Shown in pieces: positions 39,751 through 50,600 of a DNA stretch of 64,000 nt. Origin of the DNA: Tetrahymena thermophila SB210 (Eukaryota > Ciliophora > Oligohymenophorea > Hymenostomatida > Tetrahymenidae); assembly GCF_000189635.1 (NCBI RefSeq), contig NW_002476500.1, forward strand, positions 124,001-188,000, in the 5' to 3' direction. Both the position numbers and the translations under genes were made by a program. Within the stretch, counting starts at the first letter, position 1, and the number at the start of each line of letters is the position of its first letter. Under the pieces are notes generated by a model. The model saw only the letters and a program-made list of their open reading frames with translations, was not told where the DNA came from and did not search any database.

Positions 39751-42700
39751 TCAATCTACAATTAATTTAACTAATCTTTTTATTTTCTAAGCTAGTCTTT
39801 TGTCTTCTGTTTTTACATATCCAAGCAATTTTCTTTTCAATATAAATTTTAAAATATTGTGCTTTTAATTATCTAATTTTAAACAATAAAAACAAATTAC
39901 AATAACTTTATATTTTTGCAATTGATTATTTGACTGGATTTTAGAAACTTAGCATTATTACTTTTTTAATAAAAATATTATAATAAACATCCTAAAAACT
40001 TTAAAATAATTATTTTTAGAAAATAATAAATGAAATTTACTCTGATTAAAAAATTAACTATGTAAGTTAGATGAAGTTATTAAATTCTTATGCTATATAT
40101 TATACTCCTTCATCACCGATTTTATTTTCCCTTTTCAAAAAAATAAATTTATTCATTAACTATTCAAATTTCCTACGAAATTTAAATCAAAATAGATAAT
40201 ATATTTAAAAGCTTTTAAATTGTTTATAAATCAATATAAAATCAATATTACTCAATCGAAAATTCGAGATTAGTTAGGAATTTGCAGTTACCAAGTGCTC
40301 TACCTATACTAGAAGCTCCTTCATCCCCAATTTAATTGTTACTTTTATAAATTAAAATCATGTTTAATTAAAATATATAGACACCTTACAAATATTATTT
40401 TCGAAATCTTGATTTAAATAAACAGCATTCATGTAATTTTTTTCAAAAGTAAATAATAAATAAAATATATTTACGATATGCCAAAGTCTAAATTTGTAAG
40501 TTAGGTGCAGTTACTCAAGCCTAATCCAATATTTTATGCTCCTTCATCACCGATTTTATTTTTCCTTATTAAAAATATAAATTTATCCTTTAACTATTCA
40601 AATTTCCTACGAAATTTAAATCAAAATAGATAATTTAATTAAAAACTTTTATTTTGTCTATAAATCAATAAAGAATCAATGTTACCAAATCTAAAAGTTG
40701 AGATTAGTTAGGAATTTGCAGTTACCAAGTGCTCTACCTATACTAGAAGCTCCATTATCCCCAATTTAATTTTTACTTTTATTAATGAAAATCATGATTA
40801 ATTAAAAATTATAGACAGTTTATAAATATTATTTTTATTAACTAAATAAATAGCATTAGTAAATAATAAATAAAAAAGATTTACGATATGCTAAATTCTA
40901 AATTTGTAAGTTAAGTGCAGTTACTCAAGCCTAATCCAATATTTTATGCTCCTTCATCTCCGATTTTATTATCCCTTTTCAAACAAAATAAATTAAACTA
41001 TTCAAATTTCCTACGAAATTTAAATCAAATAGATAAAATAATTAAAAACTTTTAAATTCTTTATAAATCAATATAAAACCAATGTTACTGAATCGAAAAT
41101 TTGAGATTAGTTAGGAATTTGCAGTTACCAAGTGCTCTACCTATACTAGAAGCTCCATTATCCCCAATTTAATTTTTACTTTTATAAATGAAAATCATGA
41201 TTAATTAAAAATTATAGTCAGTTTATAAATATTATTTTTATTAACTAAATAAATAGCATTTATGCAAATTTTTTCAAAAGTAAATAATAAATAAAAAAGA
41301 TTTACGATATGCTAAATTCTAAATTTGTAAGTTAAGTGCAGTTACTCAAGCCTAATCCAATATTTTATGCTCCTTCATCTCCGATTTTATTATTCCTTTT
41401 CAAACAAAATAAATTTACTCATAAATTATTCAAATTTCCACTAAATTTAAATAAAAATAGATAAAATATTTAAAAACTTTTAAATTCTTTATAAATCAAT
41501 ATAAAACCAATGTTACAGAATCGAAAATTTGAGATTAGTTAGGAATTTGCAGTTACCAAGTGCTCTACCGATACTAGAAGCTCCATCATCCCCAATTTAA
41601 TTATTACTTTTATAAATGAAAATCATATTTAATTAAAAATAAAAGACACTTTATAAATATTATTTTTGTATTCTTGATTTTAAATAAATAGCATTTATGC
41701 AAATTTTTTCAAAATAAAATAATAAATAATATAGATTTACGATATGCCAAATTGTAAATTTATAAGTTAGGTGCAATTACTCAAGCCTAATCCAAAATTT
41801 TATGCTCCTTCATCGCCAATTTTATTCTTCCTTTTCAAAAATATAAATTTATCCTTTAACTATTCAAATTTCCAACAAAATTTAAATCAAAATAGATAAA
41901 ATATTTAAAAACATTTATTTTGTCTATAAATTAATAAATAATCAATGTTACCAAATCTAAAAGTTGAGATTAGTTAGGAATTTGCAGTTACCAAGTGCTT
42001 TACCTATACTAGAAGCTCCATTATCCCCAATTTAATTATTACTTTTATAAATGAAAATCATGTTTAATTTAAAATTATAGACAGTTTATAAATATTATTT
42101 TTGTATTCTTGATTTTAAATAAATAGCATTTATGCAAATTTTTTCAAAAGTAAATAATAAATAAAAAAGATTTACGATATGCTAAATTCTAAATTTGTAA
42201 GTTAAGTGCAGTTACTCAAGCCTAATCCAATATTTTATGATCTTTCATCTCCGATTTTATTATCCCTTTTCAAACAAAATAAATTTATTCATAAACTATT
42301 CAAATTTCCTACGAAATTTAAATCAAAATAGATAAAATATTTTAAAAATGTTAAATTGTTTATAAATCAATATAAAATCAATGCTACTGAATCGAAAATT
42401 TGAAATTAGTTAGGAATTTGCAGTTACTAAGTGCTCTACCGATAATAGAAGCTCCAACACCCCCAATTTAATTATTACTTTTATAAATGAAAATCATATT
42501 TAATCAAAAATTTTGACACTTTATAAATATATTATTTTTGAATACTTGATTTTAAATAATAGCATTCATTTAATTTTTTTCAAAGGTAAATAATAAATAA
42601 AATAGATTTACGATATGCCAAATTCTAATTTTGTAAGTTAAGTGCAGTTACTCAAGCCTAATCCAATATTTTATGCTCCTTCATCTCCGATTTTATTATC

Positions 42701-45700
42701 CCTTTTCAAACAAAATAAATTAAACTATTCAAATTTCCTACGAAATTTAAATCAAAATAGATAAAATAATTAAAAGCTTTTAAATTGTCTATAAATCAAT
42801 AAAGAATCAATGGTACCTAATCTAAAATTCGAGATTAGTTAGGAATTTGCAGTTACCAAGTGCTCTACCGATAATAGAACCTCCATCATCCCCAATTTAA
42901 TTATTACTTTTATAAATGAAAATCAAGTTAAATTAAAAATTTTTGACATTTTATAAATACTAATTTTGTTCTCTTGATTTTCAATAAAAACAATTCATAT
43001 AATTTTTTTCAAAAGTAAATATTAATAAAATAGATTTACGATATGTCAAATACTAAATTTGTAAGTTAAGTGCAGTTACTCAAGCCTAATCCAATATTTT
43101 ATGCTCCTTCATCACCGATTTTATTATCCCTTTTCAAACAAAATAAATTAAACTATTCAAATTTCCTACGAAATTTAAATAAAAATAGATAAAATATTTA
43201 AAAACTTTTAAATTGTTTATAAATCAATATAAAATCACCAATTTAATTATTACATTTATAAATGAAAATCATATTTAATTAAAAATTTTGACCTTTTATA
43301 AATATTATTTTTGAATACTTAATTTTAAATAAATAGCATTCATGTAATTTTTTTCAAAAGTAAATAATAAATAAAATATATTTACGATATGCCAAAGTCT
43401 AAATTTGTAAGTTAGGTGCAGTTACTCAAGCCTAATCCAATATTTTATGCTCCTTCATCACCGATTTTATTATCCCTTTTCAAATAAAATAAATTTATTC
43501 AGAAACTATTCAAATTTCGTACGAAATTTAAATCAAAATAGATAAAATAATTAAAAACTTTTAAATTTTTTATAAATCAATAAAGAATCAATGTTACCAA
43601 ATCTAAAAGTTGAAATTAGTTAGGAATTTGCAGTTACCAAGTGCTCTACCGATGCTAGAAGCTCCTTCATCCCCAATTTAATTATTACTTTTGTAAATGA
43701 AAATCAAGTTTAATTAAAAATTATATACATTTAATAAATACTAATTTTGTAAACTTGAATTTAAATAAAAATCATTCATATAATTTTTTTCAAAAGTAAA
43801 TAATAAATAATAGATTTACGAAATGCCAAATGTTAAATTTGTAAGTGAAGTGCAGTTTTTTAAGCCAAATCCAATATTTTATGCTCCTTTATCACCAATT
43901 TTATTTTCACTTTTCAAACAAAATAAATTTAATAATTAACTATTCAAATTTCCTACGAAATTTAAATCAAAATAGATAAAATATTTTAAAAACTTTTAAA
44001 TTGTTTATAAATCAATATAAAATAAATGTTACTCAATCGAAAATTCGAGATTAATTAGGAATTTGCAATTACCAAGTGCTCTACCTATACTAGAAGCTCC
44101 ATCATCCCCAATTTAATTATTACTTTTATAAATGAAAATCATGTTTAATTAAAAATTTTTGAGCTTTATAAATGTTATTTTTGTATACTTGATTTTAAAT
44201 AAATAGCATTTATGTAATTTTTTTCAAAAGCAAATAATAAATAAAATAGATTTACGATATGCCAAATTTTAAATTCGTAAGTTAAGTGCAGTTTTTCAAG
44301 CCTAATCCAATATTTTATCCTCCTTCATCACCGATTTTATTACCCCTTTTCAAATAAAATAAATTTATTCAGAAACTATTCAAATTTCGTACGAAATTTA
44401 AATCAAAATAGATAAAATAATTAAAAACTTTTAAATTTTTTATAAATCAATAAAGAATCAATGTTACCAAATCTAAAAGTTGAGATTAGTTAGGAATTTG
44501 CAGTTACCAAGTGCTCTACCGATACTAGAAGCTCCATAATCCCCAATTTAATTATTACTTTTATAAATGAAAATCAAGTTAAATTAAAAATTTTTGACAT
44601 TTTATAAATACTAATTTTGTTTTCTTGATTTTCAATAAAAACAATTCATATAATTTTTTCAAAAGTAAATATTAATAAAATAGATTTACGATATATCAAA
44701 TACTAAATTCGTAAGTTAAGTGCAGTTACTCAAGCCTAATCCAATATTTTATGCTCCTTTATCACCTATTTTATTTTCCCTTTTCAAACAAAATAAATAA
44801 AATTATTAATTAATTAATTACTTCAATCTAATCTCAAAAATAAAATTTAATTAAGTTTTTTAAATTATCAAAATCATAAAATTAAAATTACCTAAGCGAA
44901 AATTTTAAATTAATAAGTGACTTGCAGCTACTTAATACTTTTTCAAACGAATATGCTCCTTCATTTCCAATTTAAATATTACTTTTATTATAGAAAATAA
45001 TATGCTTGTAAATAAAAAAAATTATCATCAAATAATTAAATAATTGATTAATTTAAAACTTTTTAAACACTAAAAATATAAAAGATGCTAAAATTTTTTT
45101 AAATTTTCAAAAAATGAAAATTCAAAATTACCAAAGCTCAAATTTTAGATTCATAAGTAGTTTACATCTACATAGTGCAATACAAATAGCAGATACTCCT
45201 TCATCTTCAATTTCATTTTAGCTTATAAAATATAAAAAAGCATTTATATCAACTTAAAAATTGTTAACGGAATAAATAGATAAAAATATTTATTAAATTG
45301 TACAATTCATTTATGTTTATACTTAAAAAAAATTAAAATTAATTACGAGAGGTTAATATCTAGATGGGTCAAAATTCTACAACAACTATCTAATGCCTTA
45401 CTAATTGAAAATGCACCTTCTTTTCCAAATAAATTTGCACTTTTTAAAAATTTTACAATTAAATATAACATTATATTGAAAAAGAATTTTTGAATTTAGA
45501 ACAGATAATCAATAAAATTTACGATGCGTTTATAGTTAAAGTTGCCAGATTAGCACAACATTTAATACCTTCAGCAATACTCTCTATCTAACTATCACCC
45601 ATTTTATTTTTCCTTTCCAAAAAATTTTTTTATAAATAATTTATTTATGTATTAAAGAATACAATAAATATAACTAAATATATTTAATATAGTTATTATA

Positions 45701-46938
45701 GAATTACCAAAGCTACAAATTTAAGTTATTAAGTGTTTTGCATCTATTTAATACTTTACAAATCTAAACTGCACCTCCATCTTCAATCTAATTTCCACTT
45801 TTATAATATATTTAAAATATTATTTAAAATAATTTAGTACAAATAACCATAAATTTTAATGAGTTTAGATAGATGAACTTAATTATATAAAAATAAATAA
45901 ATTAAATAAAGGATACTCTAAATTTAGCTGTAAACTTTTGAGATTAGTGAGATTGCTCATAGTTTCTTCTAATAGAATATTTCCTTAAGCTTAAATCTTA
46001 TTTAATCTTTCAAATTAAAAAATAAATCAATTAAATAAATATCAAAAGTTTTATTTTACATAGGTTCTTTACAAGCTTCAATTTGTAAGTTAAAGATACT
46101 TCGGAAAGACAAAATTTGGGCATATATTTAATCATTGCTTTTTAAATAAAATATAATTAAAGTTATTTTAATTTTTTTTAAATTGTTAAATTAACAATAT
46201 GATAGAAATTAATTTAACAACAAAGATTCAAACTTTCAGCTTTTTATAAATGATAGAAATAAATAAATATATTATAAGATAATATTATTATTTATAAAAC
46301 AATTTTTTAGCTGTTTTATACTCTTATTAACATACAAAATATGTTTACCTCATATTATTAGTTTCAATATAGATCTTTAAGAAAGGATATTTAGCGAATA
46401 TTTAACTTATCTAATCATCTGAAATATTTTCTTTACTACATATTAAATTGATATAGTAAATCATTATATTTAAGATAGAAAAGTTAAATGATTACTTAAG
46501 ATTTAATATCAAAGATTCTAATTTTTCACATTATACTAAAGAAGATTTAAGCTAAGTAACTTATTCATTACTAAGAGTAAAATTTCTATTTATTTTTAAA
46601 TAATAACAAAAAAATTTAATTTTAGAATAAATAAATGAATGAATGAATTTTAAAATTTATAAAAATTAAAAAAAGTTTTTAAATAAATAATTATTTTTAT
46701 TAAAGAAATATTGTTTTTAAATATTTATTTATGATTAAATATTAATATATAAATATATATGTATTTCTTACTTTAACTGTAAGTCAATATGAGTTAGAGC
46801 TTTCAAGTTAGATTTCATTAACTTTTTATTTAAAAAAAAAATTTTATAATGATAAATAAAACTAATAATTATGGATACATCTTCCAGATTATAAAAGCAA
46901 TTATCCTATTACTCCATTTTTTTAATTTTATTTTCCAT
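39751..46938 (-). CDS. LRR gene C: longest exon-per-repeat LRR gene of the cluster (about 32 repeats)
   Basis: Close paralogue of gene A with the same first exon (ATG 46938, MENKIKKMEQ..., donor GTATCC), the same 50-nt second exon and the same last exon (DKRLAQKIKRLVKLIVD, TGA at 39751-39753). Between about 40045 and 44770 the two-exon unit (type NKIGDEGAQNIGLGLSNC plus type NQIGDDGASSIGRALGNC; about 430 bp with both introns) is repeated about eleven times, against about five in gene A. Intron sequence is as conserved as exon sequence, implying recent unequal exchange. One B-type exon is lost at about 43235, where only its first bases remain. The 5' part (44890-46820) holds about nine more diverged repeat exons that match gene A one to one. 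Probably a cytosolic solenoid; function unknown. Confidence 0.75.
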
Positions 46939-47574
46939 TTATTTCTTAGATTATTAATTAATTAATTTTACCAGAAATTAATAATTTTTATTAATAAAAG
47001 AACTTTTAATTATCTTTTTAAATATTCTTATTTTATTTCTACCTTTATAAAAAATATCAATAAATCAGTCTCCTTATTTTTTCTCTTTTCATAAAGATAT
47101 ATATCTTAAATACTGTAATTAAACTAGCATAAAATTACAATTTTCTATATTTTAGAGGCTTAATTAATTTTTATTATTAAAATATACTGATATATAAAAA
47201 TATATAAATATATGGATAATAGAAGGTAGATATAATAAAAATAAATTTAAAAATATTAGTTTAAAAATGAATCTAATATGCTGATATTGCGCTGATGACA
47301 AAAAATAAATGAGGGATGCTTATATAGTTATTTTTTTGCAAATGTAGAATAGTAGATAAAGAAGAAATATTTTATTCAATAAAGAATATTAATTTTTTTT
47401 ATTATTTCTTTTAGTGATAATTAAATTATGATTTTCAATAATTGTTTTTAAGAAAATCAAAATTAAAAGATAAAAAAAAATTATTTTACAACTTTTGTAT
47501 CCTATTTTTTTTGTTATATATACATACTATTATATTAATAATTAATATTTAATTTTTAATTGAAGTTAGTTAAT
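46939..47574. other. Spacer between LRR genes C and D
   Basis: Upstream region of gene C, including the empty MITE site at 47124-47127, then the repeated downstream flank of gene D. No separate gene. Confidence 0.65.
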
Positions 47575-50228
47575 TCAATCTACAATTAATTTAACTAATC
47601 TTTTTATTTTCAAAGCTAATCTTTTGTCTTCTGTTTTTACATCTCTAATCAATTTTCTTTTCAATTTAAATTTATTTTAAAAAAAATAAAAAGTTGTGAC
47701 TTTAATTATCTATTTTAAACAATAAAAACAAATTACAATAACTTTATATTTTTACAATTGATTATTTGGCTAGATTTTAGAAACTTATTATTATTACTTA
47801 AAAATTAAAAATATTTTAATAAACATCCTAAAAACCTTAAAATAATTATTTTTAGAAAATAATAAATGAAAATTTACTCTGATTAAAAAAATAACTATGT
47901 AAGTTAGATGGATTTATTCAATTCTTACGCTATATTTTATACTCCTTCATCACCGATTTTATTATTCCTTTTCAAAAAAATAAATTTATTCATTAAATAT
48001 TCAAATTTCCTACGAAATTTAAATAAAAATAGATAAAATAATTAAAAACTTTTAAATTGTCTATAAATCTATAAAGAATTAATGTTACCAAATCTAAAAG
48101 TCGAGATTAGTTAGGAATTTACAGTTACCAAGTGCTCTACCTATACTAGAAGCTCCATCATCCCCAATTTAATTGTTACTTTTATAAATTAAAATCATGT
48201 TTAATTAAAAATAAAAGACATTTTATAAATAGTTTTTTGTATACTTGATTTTAAATAAATAAAACTCATGTAATTTTTTTCAAAAGTAAATAATAAATAA
48301 AATAGATTTACTATATGCCGAATTCTAAATTTGTAAGTTAAGTGCAGTTACTCAAGCCTAGTCCAATATTTTATGCTCCATCATCTCCGATTTTATTTTT
48401 CCTTTTCAAAAATATAAATTTATTCATTAACTATTCAAATTTCCTACGAAATTTAAATCAAAAAAGATAAAATAATTAAAAACTTTTAAATTGTCTATAA
48501 ATCTATAAAGAATTAATGTTACCAAATCTAAAAGTTGAGATTAGTTAGGAATTTACAGTTACCAAGTGCTCTACCTATACTAGAAGCTCCATCATCCCCA
48601 ATTTAATTGTAACTTTTATAAATTAAAATCATGTTTAATTAAAAATAAAAGACATTTTATAAATAGTTTTTTGTTAACTTAATTTTAAATAAATAATACT
48701 CATGTAATTTTTTCAAAAGTAAATAATAAATAAAATAGATTTACGATATGCCGAATTCTAAATCAAAATAGATAAAATAATATAAAGAATTAATGTTACC
48801 AAATCTAAAAGATGAGATTAGTTAGGAATTTACAGTTACCAAGTGCTCTACCTATACTAGAAGCTCCATCATCCCCAATTTAATTGTTACTTTTATAAAT
48901 TAAAATCATGTTTAATTAAAAATAAAAGACACCTTACAAATATTATTTTTGTATACTTGATTTTAAATAAATAATGCTCATGTAATTTTTTTCAAAAGTA
49001 AATAATAAAAAAAATAGATTTACAATATGTTAAATACTAAATTTGTAAGTTAGGTGCAATTACTCAACCCTAATCCAATATTTTATGCTCCTTGATCGCC
49101 GATTTTATTTTCCCTTTTATAGCAACCCATTAAAATCATGAAATTCTAAAACCTAGTGGAATGAAACTGATACAATATATAATATTAGAGTCCATTGAGT
49201 CCATGGAATCCAATCAATCCATTGAGTCCATGGAATCAAATTGAATCCAATTGATCCAACGGAATCCAATGAATCCATGGAGTCCAGGGAGTACATGGAA
49301 TCCAGTGAAAAAAAAAAAAGAAAAAATTGAACATGAGATACATTAATAAAAATAAATAAAATATATATAAACACAATAAAATAATTTTAAGTTGTATTCT
49401 GAGTGCATTTATATGTGCGAGTATTTCTATTCTATTCTATCTCCGATTTTATTTTTGCTTTTCAAAAATATAAATTTATTCATTAACTATTCAAATTTCC
49501 TACGAAATTTAAATCAAAAAAGATAAAATAATTAAAAACTTTTAAATTGTCTATAAATCTATAAAGAATTAATGTTACCAAATCTAAAAGCTGAGATTAG
49601 TTAGGAATTTACAGTTACCAAGTGCTCTACCTATACTAGAAGCTCCATCATCCCCAATTTAATTGTTACTTTTATAAATTAAAATCATGTTTAATTAAAA
49701 ATAAAAGACATTTTATAAATAGTTTTTTGTATACTTAATTTTAAATAAATAGTACTCATATAATTTTTTTCAAAAGTAAATAATAAATAAAATAGATTTA
49801 CGATATGCCGAATTCTAAATTTGTAAGTTAAGTGCAGTTACTCAACCCTAATCCTATATTTTATGCTCCTTCATCGCCGATTTTATTTTCACTTTTCAAA
49901 AATATAAATTTATTCATTAACTATTTAAATTTCCTACAAAATTTAAATAAAAATAGATAAAATAATTAAAAACTTTTAAATTGTCTATAAATCTATAAAG
50001 AATAAATATTACCAAATCTAAAAGTTGAGATTAGTTAGGAATTTGCAGTTACTAAGTGCTCTACCCATACTAGAAGCTCCCTCATCCCCAATACTACATA
50101 TTAAATTGATATAGTAAATCATTATATTTAAGATAGAAAAGTTAAATGATTACTTAAGATTTAATATCAAAGATTCTAATTTTTCACATTATACTAAAGA
50201 AGTGTTAAGCTAAGTAACTTATTCATTA
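47575..50228 (-). pseudogene. LRR gene D: rearranged, 5'-truncated copy
   Basis: The last exon (DVKTEDKRLALKIKRLVKLIVD, TGA 47575-47577) and several A- and B-type repeat exons match genes A and C. Three structural changes stand out. At about 48760 most of an A-type exon is gone, fusing its 3' edge to the following intron. At about 49118-49440 a 320-bp minisatellite-bearing insert follows the start of an A-type exon. At about 50094 a B-type exon is joined directly to sequence that in gene C lies at 46434, i.e. the intervening repeats were deleted. The leftmost copy then ends at about 50300 with no MENK-type first exon. It may be a dead gene, or be transcribed from a new start. Confidence 0.6.
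49118..49440. repeat. Minisatellite-containing insertion in LRR gene D
   Basis: 49190-49307 consists of imperfect 9-18-bp units such as gagtccatggaatccaat, tccattgagtcc and gaatccaattgatcc, unlike any other sequence in the window. It is followed by poly-A and an ATAAA-rich stretch and ends with tattctattctat next to a second copy of an LRR exon edge. It interrupts the LRR gene at an exon/intron border. Confidence 0.8.
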
Positions 50229-50300
50229 CTAAGAGTAAAATTTCTATTTATTTTTAAATAATAACAAAAAAATTTAATTTTAGAATAAATAAATGAATGA

Positions 50301-50600
50301 ATGAAAAATATTACTGTCTATTCCTGGGAGATCTCCCCAGTATGATCCATTCATTTTTAGATCTCCCCAAAAAATAAATATTCAGAAAATATGGTTAAAA
50401 GTTATGTTTGCTGGTGAGATTTTATGAGGATTTATGGTATTTATTTTGATTTATACTTCATTTGAAAATGAAAATTTATTTAAATTAATGTTTCATTAAA
50501 AATTAATTAGAAAATTGTTAATTTTGTTTTATTTATTTATTTATTTATTTATTTATTAAATATTAATAAAATTAACAGTTGAAAAGCAAGAAGAAAAAAA
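50301..50600. promoter_or_regulatory. Divergent intergenic region with a GC-rich palindrome
   Basis: Lies between the minus-strand LRR gene D and the plus-strand gene E. ctgggagatctccccag (50324-50340) is a near-perfect palindrome, and agatctcccc recurs at 50360-50369 inside a 60-bp stretch much richer in GC than its surroundings. It could be a regulatory site or the scar of an insertion. The rest is AT-rich leader of gene E. Confidence 0.4.

Noticed and set aside
27030-50090. CRISPR-like array of regularly spaced near-identical repeats
   Set aside because: The repeats are about 90-nt LRR-coding exons with splice signals in a eukaryotic nuclear genome; spacers are conserved introns, not unique sequences.
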